Of a stretch of DNA of 33,030 bases, positions 25,113 through 33,030 are shown one piece after another; the first letter of the stretch is position 1, and every line of letters starts with the position of its first letter. The notes beneath the pieces were generated by a model that did not search any database, was not told where the DNA came from, and saw nothing but the letters and a program-made list of their open reading frames with translations. The DNA is taken from contig JAIFKY010000158.1 of the NCBI GenBank assembly GCA_020049345.1, positions 1-33,030 of the forward strand. Reading direction: 5' to 3'. Source of the stretch: Anaerolinea sp. (GTDB lineage: Bacteria; Chloroflexota; Anaerolineae; Anaerolineales; Villigracilaceae). Made by a program: the position numbers and the translations under genes.

Positions 25113-27242
25113 TTATTTTTCAACCATCAACACTATAAAATCCTTGCCGACATAATTGGAAGTATAGCGGGTGAAGACGCCATTCGGATAGAGTTGTTTA
25201 AGAGCATTCTCAGTTTGCAAATCATCCACGCGATACATGATCATCTTTGGCGCGGGGACTCTCAATGTGTCGGTAAATTTATCGGGCCAGAGCGCAAAAT
25301 CACGGTTCGGAATTCCCGCCCAAACACCGGGCAGACGCGTATCCACCCAGTTGGGAAAAGGCACAATCCAGACCGAATCGGTCTGCCCGTATTTATCGCG
25401 AAACGCGCCGATCTGCGCGCCCATCTCAGAGGTATTCCACGCGCCTAATTTAAAATTCGTATCGAATTTGTTAAATACAAGATCATAGTTTTGAAAGGCG
25501 GATACGGCGAATAAAAGTCCCGTCAAACTGTATGCGACGAAAACCCGCCGCCGCCCCAGGCTGGATACAAAACCATCCAGAGCCAGCGCGCTGACAATAA
25601 AAACCATCACCGCCGCGCCGCCCGTGCGATTCAACGCCGGATTTTCACTGGGAAACGCCAGCGAAAGAATGGATGGCATCAACAAAATGGGAATGGAAAC
25701 CAACAGCAACAGATCGCGCCAGTCGCGGTGGCGCGCGTAGCGCACGGTCAACAAGAGTATGCCGATCAAAAACAATGCGCCTGTCACCACATCCAGAGCC
25801 GGTCGGCTGGGCACAGAATGAACCCAGATGCTTCCGTTATCCCAATTGAACATCAACAGACCACGATACAAATTGGAAAGGAATATCTGCCACACGGGAC
25901 CCGGCAAAGCGGATTCGGTTGAGGTCAGGCGGGTCATGGCGCGGTATCCAAAAATGTCAGGGTGTGCCATCCAATATCGCAGAAGCGGTAAAAAGACAAA
26001 AACGGAAGTGATCACAACCAGCATGAGCCACCACAAGGACTGCAAGCGATTCTCTTTTGTGCGGGCATGGATCATATAAATTGCAAAAGCCGCCACCACA
26101 AGAATGGGGACGATGCGAAATGGACTATATCCATGCAGTCCGAGTCCGAGGAAAAAGCCAGAGAGCAGGAAGTCGTTTCGGTTGTGGGTACGCAAGCCAC
26201 GGATTAGGTAAAACAATGTCGGCGCGGTGAAGAGCGGATATAAAGGAAAGCGCAATCCGATGCGCGCAATCACGTTGGGCCAGTACCCAATTCCAAAAAG
26301 AAAAAGCGCAAACAGCCCCACGCGCGCTCCGCCAAATTCCCTGCCTAATAAATAAACATAAGGAATTGTAAAAATACCGATCAATGCCGTGCCAAGTTTG
26401 AGGCTGAAAAAAGAAAGACCCGTGCGAAAAACAATGGCAACCAGCAAAGTCCAATACATTTGAATGGCTTCGCGTCCCGTGTTGCGGGGAAAGAAAATTT
26501 TATAATCACCCTGCGTAATATCGTAGACATCCAATATTTTTTCGGCATGATCGCTAAACGGCTCGGCAGGGACAGCGTTGATGCGGTAAAGACGAAAGAA
26601 AAGCGTTATGACAAAAACACTGAGGACAAGCGCGCCCCACAGAACTTTTTTTCTGCGCGTTTCGGGGCTTGAATCCTGTACGGCGCGGGGAAGTTTCAGC
26701 CACAGCCCGTAAAAAAATAATCCAAGAGCCAGCGCCCAAAGCACAAGGTTGGTGGAATTAAATTTATCGCCGCCAAAGCCCCAAAATGCGAGCAGGGCGA
26801 AAACAATGGAAAAGGAAAACGGAATCAAGCGCGTGGAAAGATCGTCGGGCGTTTGTTTGAAGACGGGCAGAGCTGGCAAATGCCATTCGTTCTTAACGTA
26901 TGCCCAAATACAAATGCCGGCCGCCAGAATGTACAATGCCAGTGAAATATTTGCCTGACGGTTGGGCGGCTCCAATAATGCCTGAGCGCCAAGCGCGAGA
27001 AAAAGCGCCAGCACAGAACGCCACGGAAAATAGTCCGCGCGGATGGGCTCGTCTGGAAGTTGCTCAGTCTGATCTTGCGCCACTTCCAGCGCAAGCGCGT
27101 GGTCAAGTTCGGCGCGGCGGCTCGCATCCCATAGGGATTGGATAAAATTAAAAAAGGAACGCCAATCCTTCGTAACGGACTTGTAAAGGTCCAGAACGGT
27201 GGGTTCCTGTTCGGGCGGAATTTGAAAATTATCTTTGGACAT
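25113..27242 (-). CDS. GT39/PMT-like glycosyltransferase with N-terminal cytoplasmic extension
   Basis: 709 aa; FFRLYRINAVPAEPFSDHAEKILDVYDITQGDYKIFFPRNTGREAIQMYWTLLVAIVFRTGLSFFSLKLGTALIGIFTIPYVYLLGREFGGARVGLFALFLFGIGYWPNVIARIGLRFPLYPLF is classic GT39-like. Confidence 0.85.
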   Translation of the reverse strand: MSKDNFQIPPEQEPTVLDLYKSVTKDWRSFFNFIQSLWDASRRAELDHALALEVAQDQTEQLPDEPIRADYFPWRSVLALFLALGAQALLEPPNRQANISLALYILAAGICIWAYVKNEWHLPALPVFKQTPDDLSTRLIPFSFSIVFALLAFWGFGGDKFNSTNLVLWALALGLFFYGLWLKLPRAVQDSSPETRRKKVLWGALVLSVFVITLFFRLYRINAVPAEPFSDHAEKILDVYDITQGDYKIFFPRNTGREAIQMYWTLLVAIVFRTGLSFFSLKLGTALIGIFTIPYVYLLGREFGGARVGLFALFLFGIGYWPNVIARIGLRFPLYPLFTAPTLFYLIRGLRTHNRNDFLLSGFFLGLGLHGYSPFRIVPILVVAAFAIYMIHARTKENRLQSLWWLMLVVITSVFVFLPLLRYWMAHPDIFGYRAMTRLTSTESALPGPVWQIFLSNLYRGLLMFNWDNGSIWVHSVPSRPALDVVTGALFLIGILLLTVRYARHRDWRDLLLLVSIPILLMPSILSLAFPSENPALNRTGGAAVMVFIVSALALDGFVSSLGRRRVFVAYSLTGLLFAVSAFQNYDLVFNKFDTNFKLGAWNTSEMGAQIGAFRDKYGQTDSVWIVPFPNWVDTRLPGVWAGIPNRDFALWPDKFTDTLRVPAPKMIMYRVDDLQTENALKQLYPNGVFTRYTSNYVGKDFIVLMVEK

Positions 27243-27266
27243 TCATCTCAACTCAACGATTAAGAA

Positions 27267-27295
27267 TCGCGGACTACGTTCCTCGTAATCCGCGA
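27267..27295. repeat. 12-bp near-perfect inverted repeat (1 mismatch), intergenic hairpin
   Basis: tcgcggactacg-ttcct-cgtaatccgcga between the methyltransferase 3' end and the GT39 start. Confidence 0.6.
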
Positions 27296-27308
27296 CAGAT
27301 ATTCTAAA

Positions 27309-28034
27309 CTATTTCTTCCTCGCGATCACGATAATACTCTCGCCCCACGTCATCGGCAAAAAGACAACCCCGCTAATGGCTTGCAGACCGCCAAGCGATC
27401 CGAAAAATAATTTTTGGACCTGCTTTGGCACAAAACGAATGTAAGGCGCATCCCAAAAACCGTCTGAAGAAACGCGCTCCAATTCGTACCCTGCGCTTTG
27501 AATAATTTGAAGCCATTCCCGCGGCTCCTTCAATGAAATATGCGTCGGGTCCTGGTAGCCAATCCACTTGTCGCCTTTCCACGGCTTCAACAAAGAATCG
27601 AGATTCGGCACAGCGAGGATCAGGATGCCATTTTTTTCAGTTACGCGCCCAATCTCACGAATCGCCTTTGCAGGATCGGGCAAATGCTCTGCAATGTGCT
27701 TGATGATCACCACGTTAAACGCGCCATTTTTATACGGCAATTCCTGCGCCGATGCGGTTTGGAATAAAACCTGATCAGACAATGCTTTGGATTGTTTTAC
27801 CGCCCAGTGATTTAAGTCCATGCCGTACGCTTCAAACGCCGCTGATAGTTGATCGACCAAATGCCCCATGCCTGATCCCACCTCCAGCAGACGCGCTCCA
27901 CGCCGGCCATATCGCCGCGCAAGAATGGCATAAAATCGGTTGGACCACCAATACATGCTGTACTTGGCGAAAGTAATATTGGCATAGGTATGCGTTGAAA
28001 AGTATTTCTCATCAAAAGGCATTGCAATCCTCAT
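27309..28034 (-). CDS. class I SAM-dependent methyltransferase
   Basis: RRGARLLEVGSGMGHLVDQLSAAFEAYGMDLNHWAVKQSKAL...NVVIIKHIAEHLPDPAKAIREIGRVTEKNGILILAVPN: motif I and post motifs. Confidence 0.88.
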   Translation of the reverse strand: MRIAMPFDEKYFSTHTYANITFAKYSMYWWSNRFYAILARRYGRRGARLLEVGSGMGHLVDQLSAAFEAYGMDLNHWAVKQSKALSDQVLFQTASAQELPYKNGAFNVVIIKHIAEHLPDPAKAIREIGRVTEKNGILILAVPNLDSLLKPWKGDKWIGYQDPTHISLKEPREWLQIIQSAGYELERVSSDGFWDAPYIRFVPKQVQKLFFGSLGGLQAISGVVFLPMTWGESIIVIARKK

Positions 28035-28200
28035 ATTTACAGCATTTGAAAATAAACGAAAATTATAGCACGCGGCGGCTCACGTGTTTGTTTTTTGGGA
28101 TGCGGAGTGAAAATTCCCAGTTATGAAAATAAGCCGCCCTCAAAATTGGGTTTATACTACATTCAGAAAATATCCCCATTTCAAAAAAGAGGACGCAGCC

Positions 28201-28779
28201 ATGCAAAAAAATTTCAATAGGCGCATCATCGCTTTGTTTGCAATACCTTTTTTTACAGCCATTGCCTGCGGCGGACTGGGATCGCCCATTCAACCGCCGC
28301 CCATTACTCAAGTGGTACAGGTCGTTCAAGTTACGGTAGCGCCGCCAATCACTCAAGTAATACTGGTTACCCAGGTTGTACCTGATAACTCTGATCCAAC
28401 TGAATATCAATACCAGGTTTATGCCAATCAAGAATGGCAGGATACAGGGATTCAAATTGACAAAGGCAATGAAATCACAATGGCAGTCCTCAGCGGACGC
28501 TGGACACAGGAAAAAGGCAGAGCGCCTTTCAACTCAGGCGAAGGCGGCGACTACATTTGCGCCAACGCAATCAGTTACAGCGAATGTGTTGAACCCATGC
28601 CTGACTTTCCACAAGGCGCGCTTATCGGAAAAGTTGGCGATCAGGAATTTGGGATAGGCAATGGGAATTCAGTAACAGCGCTGCAAACGGGCGTTTTACA
28701 ACTACGCATAAATGATGGCGATGAAGGTTTATACGACAACGACGGCGCGCTTGTTTTACAAGTCATCGTAAAACAATAA
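28201..28779 (+). CDS. predicted lipoprotein with PA-I lectin (LecA)-like galactose-binding domain
   Basis: Signal MQKNFNRRIIALFAIPFFTAIACGG (lipobox AIAC); mature domain YQVYANQEWQDTGIQIDKGNEITMAVLSGRWTQ...GALIGKVGDQEFGIGNGN...TGVLQLRINDGDEGLYDNDGALVLQVIVKQ resembles recalled LecA (NDVPGTYGNNSGSF). Confidence 0.75.
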   Translation: MQKNFNRRIIALFAIPFFTAIACGGLGSPIQPPPITQVVQVVQVTVAPPITQVILVTQVVPDNSDPTEYQYQVYANQEWQDTGIQIDKGNEITMAVLSGRWTQEKGRAPFNSGEGGDYICANAISYSECVEPMPDFPQGALIGKVGDQEFGIGNGNSVTALQTGVLQLRINDGDEGLYDNDGALVLQVIVKQ

Positions 28780-28792
28780 AATTGAACTGGAT

Positions 28793-29554
28793 CTATTTCT
28801 TTCTGGCAACATAAAATGTAAACGTGCCGTTGTCCATTGGTTCGGGCGACGAGAACTGTGCAACAAACTTTTTGGTTAGACTCAAATTCCACTCGGTGCG
28901 CGAGATGATCCATTTGCCTGTCAGCAGGCGCGCAACAACAGAGGGGATGCCAAAATAATGTCCCCATTCCAACACGCGCATGGCAGCAGGTGAAAAGTAA
29001 TGCCAGTGCCGTTCCAGTTTAAATCCCGCGCGTTCGAGGCGTTCCTCCCAAACATCAGGTTCATCGGCATGAGAAACACGCGAAATCCTGCGGAACCACT
29101 CGGTGTAACCCCTGCCTAAAAACTTGGAAATGGACAACTCGCTCAAGTAGCGAGTATTCGGCACGCAGAAATAAAACGGCGCATCGGGTTGCAAGACACG
29201 CGCCGTTTCTGCAAGCACGGCGTCAATATGCGGAATATGCTCCAAAACCGAATTGCTGAATCCGCTGGCAAAATAATTGGATGGAAAGGGAGAGCGCGCG
29301 CCATCCGCCTCGACCAGAGATTTATATGCGCCAAACTTCTTTGCTTCGTGAATGGGTCCATGCCAGGGATCAAGTCCCACATCCAATTTATTATCAAATG
29401 TCAAAGAAGCAAAATGACCATCGCCACAGCCCACATCATACACAGGCGCAGGCATGGGCAGGTCTTGATAATACAAACTTTCTATCGCGCGCAAAAAAGC
29501 GCGGAAGTAGGGCAGGTCTCTTAATTGAAGGAAAAGGTAGTCTTTTTTTTGCAT
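28793..29554 (-). CDS. class I SAM-dependent methyltransferase
   Basis: MQKKDYLFLQLRDLPYFRAFLRAIESLYYQDLPMPAPVYDVGCGDGHFASLTF...FSNSVLEHIPHIDAVLAETARVLQPDAPFYFCVPN. The ORF track extends to 29800, overlapping the GT4 gene; ATG at 29554 is the sensible start. Confidence 0.85.
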   Translation of the reverse strand: MQKKDYLFLQLRDLPYFRAFLRAIESLYYQDLPMPAPVYDVGCGDGHFASLTFDNKLDVGLDPWHGPIHEAKKFGAYKSLVEADGARSPFPSNYFASGFSNSVLEHIPHIDAVLAETARVLQPDAPFYFCVPNTRYLSELSISKFLGRGYTEWFRRISRVSHADEPDVWEERLERAGFKLERHWHYFSPAAMRVLEWGHYFGIPSVVARLLTGKWIISRTEWNLSLTKKFVAQFSSPEPMDNGTFTFYVARKK

Positions 29555-29570
29555 AATTAAGGTTTTGACG

Positions 29571-30725
29571 TTATCCCATAAGTCTGGCAAATAATTTTTC
29601 GTATTCCTGCGCGATTGAATCGGGGTCATAGGATTTCTTAATCGCCTCAAGATCACCGCGATATTGAGGCGCTTCATCCAATACGCCCAAAATTGATTCC
29701 GCCAACGAGGCAGAATCGCCGATTTGAGAAACAAGCCCCATGCCGTGCATTTGGACAGGTCTTCGCACGCCAGGCAGCGCGGACGGAACACTCGGCACAC
29801 CGTTCATCATCGCTTCGATCTGCACGAGTCCGAATGCTTCGGTCGAGTTGAGCGAAGGAACGGTCAACACATCCAAATTGGGGTAGAACGCCGCCATTTG
29901 AATTGGATCAAGATTGCCGAGGAATGTCCAATGCCCCTGTATTTCATATTCACGGATGCGCGGCATGAGACGGTCTGAATAGGCTTGTTCGCCCATCACA
30001 TTTTGATACGTGCCGGCAAACAGCACTTGCGCGTTGGGATATTTTTTTAGAATTACAGGAAGCGCATCAAGCAGAACTTCCACACCTTTTTCGGCGGCAA
30101 GACGCGCGGCCATGCCAATGACAGGTCTGCGTTCTTTTGTGCGGTGCGTGTCGGCAAAGGCAGAAACAGCCTGAGGCGTAGGAAAAGGCAACTCGACGGG
30201 TGGCAGGATAGGGGTTAGTTTTGATGCGTAGCGGGAAAGATAGGGCGAATTATCCGCATAATCCTGTGTGTAGGTCACAATATGATTCGCAAGTCGTCCA
30301 GCCATGTTGTTTTGAAAATCAACAACAAAATTTACAAAGCGATTGAACCATGTGCGCGTCAGCAACAAATCACAATGATACGTCAACACAACCGGCTTGC
30401 CCAAAAGCCGCGCGCGAAGGGCAACGCCGGGCGCGTCAAACTGCGGAAGATGCAACTGAACAACATCATGCTGGGCAACAAGTTTGGTGGCAACAAACCC
30501 AAAGGTCGGCGCGAGGACTCCCTTGCTGACACGCGCCGCAACCGGCACACGGATAACCCTCACGCCGTCCATGATTTCTTCGCGCGGCAGAGACGGGTCA
30601 TATTGCGTAGTCATCACGGTCACTTGATGTCCGCGTTTGACGAAGGCGCGCGCGAGGCGCTCGGCATAAATGGTAAGTCCGCTGGTGTGCGGACGGTAAT
30701 AAGTGAGAACGGTAAGTATCTTCAT
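29571..30725 (-). CDS. glycosyltransferase family 4
   Basis: MKILTVLTYYRPHTSGLTIYAERLARAFVKRGHQVTVMT...IGMAARLAAEKGVEVLLDALP...VPSLNSTEAFGLVQIEAMMNGVPSVPSALPGVR: GT4/GT-B signature. Confidence 0.93.
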   Translation of the reverse strand: MKILTVLTYYRPHTSGLTIYAERLARAFVKRGHQVTVMTTQYDPSLPREEIMDGVRVIRVPVAARVSKGVLAPTFGFVATKLVAQHDVVQLHLPQFDAPGVALRARLLGKPVVLTYHCDLLLTRTWFNRFVNFVVDFQNNMAGRLANHIVTYTQDYADNSPYLSRYASKLTPILPPVELPFPTPQAVSAFADTHRTKERRPVIGMAARLAAEKGVEVLLDALPVILKKYPNAQVLFAGTYQNVMGEQAYSDRLMPRIREYEIQGHWTFLGNLDPIQMAAFYPNLDVLTVPSLNSTEAFGLVQIEAMMNGVPSVPSALPGVRRPVQMHGMGLVSQIGDSASLAESILGVLDEAPQYRGDLEAIKKSYDPDSIAQEYEKLFARLMG

Positions 30726-30787
30726 AATGAAAAACAAACAATTGCTCGTTTGGGGACAGCCTTCAAACGAACAGAGACTTGATTGAT

Positions 30788-31802
30788 TTAGAAAAAGTTT
30801 TTATTTTCCTTCACCCATGTGAACAATTTCTGCACGCCCGCCTCCACATTGACCGCTGGCTTCCAGCCTAATTCTTTTTCAGCCTTTGTAATATCAGCAT
30901 AGAACACGCGTTGATCGCCCGGACGCCAATCGCCGCGCGCCACATTAATGGACTTGCCAAGCAAATTTTCCAGCCTGGGTTGAAACTCTGCCCAAATGGA
31001 CATCACATTATCCGGCCCGCCGCCGAGGTTATAAACCTGTCCGCGCGCGATGTCATTTTTTTCAACGGCGAGATCATAGGCATTGAGCAGGTCATCCACA
31101 AAAAGAATATCGCGCACCTGTTTGCCCGTAAATGGTGATCGGCTTGCCCATTACCGCCGCAATAATAAACCACGCCACCCATCCTTGATCTTCGATGCCA
31201 AATTGGCGCGTGCCATAAATGCAAGACTGACGGAAGACAACAGACCGAAGACCATACATTCTTGCATAATCGCGCACGTATTGATCGCCTGTGCCTTTTG
31301 AACAACCGTACGGCGAATGAAAATCCAACGGCTGAGTCTCGGGGCAGCCGTTTACCAAATCCTTGTAACGCCAACGGGTGGGTTCTTCAAACAACTCCAC
31401 ATCATCCATGCCGCCGTAAACTTTATTGGTGGAGGCATAGATCAAGATCGGATTTTTCCCCGAAAGCCGCGCCGCTTCAAGCACGTTGAATGTACCCAAA
31501 GCATTGGATTCAAAATCATCACGCGGATTAATGACGGAGGTCGTCACCGCAACCTGCCCTGCCAAATGCACGATCACATCCGCGCCCTGGGCTGATTCGG
31601 TTATTCGTTGGGCATCACGCACATCCCCAACAATCAGGTTGAACGCGCTCTCTCCAAATTCCTGCTTCAGCCATTCGATGTTGCGCGCGGTACGGGAAAG
31701 GTTATCGTAAATTGTTACATTTTCGCCGCGCTTCAGCAAACGATGAACATAATTTGAACCAATAAAACCGGCGCCGCCGGTAATGAGATATTTTTTTGTC
31801 AT
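30788..31802 (-). pseudogene. NAD-dependent epimerase, CDP-tyvelose/CDP-paratose 2-epimerase-like, interrupted by a frameshift near 31092-31130
   Basis: ORF 31092-31802 (MTKKYLITGGAGFIGSNYVHRLLKRGENVTIYDNLSR...YASTNKVYGG...PLDFHSPYGCSKGTGDQYVRDYARMYGL...QFGIEDQGWVAWF) ends ...PITIYGQTGARYSFCG*; ORF 30788-31117 continues as VRDILFVDDLLNAYDLAVEKN...WRPGDQRVFYADITKAEKELGWKPAV in another frame. Confidence 0.88.
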
Positions 31803-31814
31803 ATTGACTCCGCC

Positions 31815-31913
31815 ATGTCATTGCGAGGGCGCAACTTGTACTTTACCCGAAGCAATCCTCTCATTGATCTGGAGATTGCGTTGTCGGGCAAAGCGCCCCT
31901 CTTGCAAGGACAT
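31815..31913. repeat. ~100-bp imperfect palindromic dispersed-repeat-like element
   Basis: atgtcattgcgagggcgc...acccgaagcaatcctc...ggagattgcgttgtcgggc...gcgcccctcttgcaaggacat: nested complementary ends, of the widespread 'cattgcgag...gaagcaatc' type. Confidence 0.7.
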
Positions 31914-31923
31914 TATCGTAAAT

Positions 31924-32913
31924 TTATTCTTCCTTTTTCCTGAGCGCCATCAACTGCTGATAAATTCCCGAAAGGGTCTGCCCTTCGCGCATCAGTCCAA
32001 TACCGCCGATCACACCGCTGTTGAGATAATTATATAAACGCATGGTCAACGCCGCCGCCAGCGAAGTGGATTGGTCGTGGGTAAAGACAAACAAAGCCGC
32101 GCTGACCGCTCCTTCAAAAGTCCCAACCCCGCCGGGCAAGGCAGGGATGGCGCCGCCAAAAGCTGCCGCGCCCACAACGAACAAAGTCCATTCAGGCTGG
32201 GCTTGCGGGAAAAAGGACAGGACAATCAGGTAATAGGCTACAAGAGCCATAAACCAATTCAAGCTCATCCAGAACAAAAAGCGGATAAAAAGCCAACCAT
32301 CGGTGAGCACGCCCAGTCCATCCAAAAACGACTCAAGGAAACTGCCGCCAAATCTATGCAGCACGGGCCAGCGCACGCTGAGTTTGTGGAAGGTATCCAA
32401 TGCCCATTTATTATTGCGAGCCAGCACATACATCATCACCAGCCCAAAAATAACCACAGCCCCCACGATATAACCGATCTGCGCGGAACCTTGAGAGTCG
32501 GCTACGTAGGGCAAAGCCGCCAGCAATATCGCCGCGGTGAAAGCCAGGTCTACGACACGCTCAATGATGATGGTCGGCAATATTTCGCTGAAAGCAATCC
32601 CAGATTTTCGGCTGAGCAAAAAGGCGCGTCCAAGTTCGCCGAGGCGGAAGGGTAAAAAATTATTAAGTAAATATCCTTCGCCCTCTGAAAAAAACACATC
32701 CATGTACTTTGGTTTGTCGCGCAATAATGTCTGCCAGACCTTTGCGCGCATGGCAAGCCACAAAAAAGACAGAACCGCCGACCCCCAAAGGATGCGATAA
32801 TTCGCATGGCGGATCGCACTCCACATGGTTTGAAAATCAATAAAATAGAGAATGGCGGCAATGAGCGCAATACTGACCAGCGCGCCGGGAATTAAACGTT
32901 TTATATCTTTCAT
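31924..32913 (-). CDS. lysylphosphatidylglycerol synthase TM-region / flippase-like (UPF0104) membrane protein
   Basis: FFSEGEGYLLNNFLPFRLGELGRAFLLSRKSGIAFSEILPTIIIERVVDLAFTAAILL...GGAIPALPGGVGTFEGAVSAALFVFTHD: conserved motifs of this family. Confidence 0.88.
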   Translation of the reverse strand: MKDIKRLIPGALVSIALIAAILYFIDFQTMWSAIRHANYRILWGSAVLSFLWLAMRAKVWQTLLRDKPKYMDVFFSEGEGYLLNNFLPFRLGELGRAFLLSRKSGIAFSEILPTIIIERVVDLAFTAAILLAALPYVADSQGSAQIGYIVGAVVIFGLVMMYVLARNNKWALDTFHKLSVRWPVLHRFGGSFLESFLDGLGVLTDGWLFIRFLFWMSLNWFMALVAYYLIVLSFFPQAQPEWTLFVVGAAAFGGAIPALPGGVGTFEGAVSAALFVFTHDQSTSLAAALTMRLYNYLNSGVIGGIGLMREGQTLSGIYQQLMALRKKEE

Positions 32914-32917
32914 ATTG

Positions 32918-32959
32918 TTTTTGAACGTTCAACGTTAACCGTTGAACGTTTATTAATCA
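32918..32959. repeat. heptad array / palindrome between lepA stop and the flippase-like gene start
   Basis: tttttga|acgttca|acgttaa|ccgttga|acgttta|ttaatca; also forms the inverted repeat aacgttcaacg-ttaac-cgttgaacgtt (32924-32950). Confidence 0.85.
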
Positions 32960-33030
32960 TCATCCAGTTTCAACACAGCCATGAAGGCATCCTGCGGAAT
33001 TTCCACACTGCCGACCATCTTCATGCGTTT
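32953..33030 (-). CDS. lepA: elongation factor 4 / LepA, C-terminal end (partial; runs off the right edge)
   Basis: Reverse translation ...KRMKMVGSVEIPQDAFMAVLKLDDD*; matches the recalled LepA C-terminus ([21 protein letters not shown]). Confidence 0.85.
   Translation of the reverse strand, partial: KRMKMVGSVEIPQDAFMAVLKLDDD

Noticed and set aside
28153-28158. tatact as a -10 box upstream of the LecA-like gene
   Set aside because: No plausible -35 hexamer at the right spacing; insufficient evidence for a promoter call.
28063-28455. 130-aa minus-strand ORF overlapping the LecA-like lipoprotein
   Set aside because: No motif support; antisense to a well-supported signal-peptide-bearing CDS.
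29554-29800. N-terminal extension of the 28793-29800 methyltransferase ORF
   Set aside because: Overlaps the 3' end of the GT4 gene and has no domain similarity; ATG at 29554 starts the recognisable protein.
30746-30770. Short inverted repeat tcgtttg...caaacga between the epimerase and GT4 genes
   Set aside because: Only a 7-bp stem with an 11-nt loop; could easily occur by chance.
1-33030. tRNA, rRNA or transposase genes
   Set aside because: Read by eye for T-loop-like ggttcgaatcc motifs, rRNA cores and DDE/Y1 transposase motifs; none recognised. A tRNAscan/Infernal run would be needed to exclude them rigorously.

Overview
The window reads as a chromosomal segment of a Chloroflexota (Anaerolineae-like) bacterium; the taxonomy is inferred from the YYY/DUF2298 proteins and repeat style. 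Almost all genes are on the minus strand. Housekeeping genes: map (partial, left edge), tmk, an R3H/AAA Ycf45/SpoIIIAA-like ATPase, cmk, and the lepA C-terminus (right edge). A potassium-transport cassette holds a KimA-like APC permease plus two TrkA/RCK proteins, next to a large sensor histidine kinase. A surface-glycan block holds several GT39-like membrane proteins, two YYY/DUF2298 proteins (one a 1639-aa GT39-YYY fusion), a GT4 glycosyltransferase, two methyltransferases, a frameshifted CDP-tyvelose-epimerase-like gene, a flippase/LPG-synthase-like membrane protein and a LecA-like lipoprotein. The most unusual signal is a set of about nine degenerate arrays with a strict 7-nt period but different heptamer sequences. 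They sit at gene boundaries and also inside the coding sequence of membrane-protein genes, where they appear as N/Q/R/S-rich inserts. I also found several long inverted repeats, one ~100-bp palindromic dispersed-repeat-like element, and two candidate frameshift/split loci.
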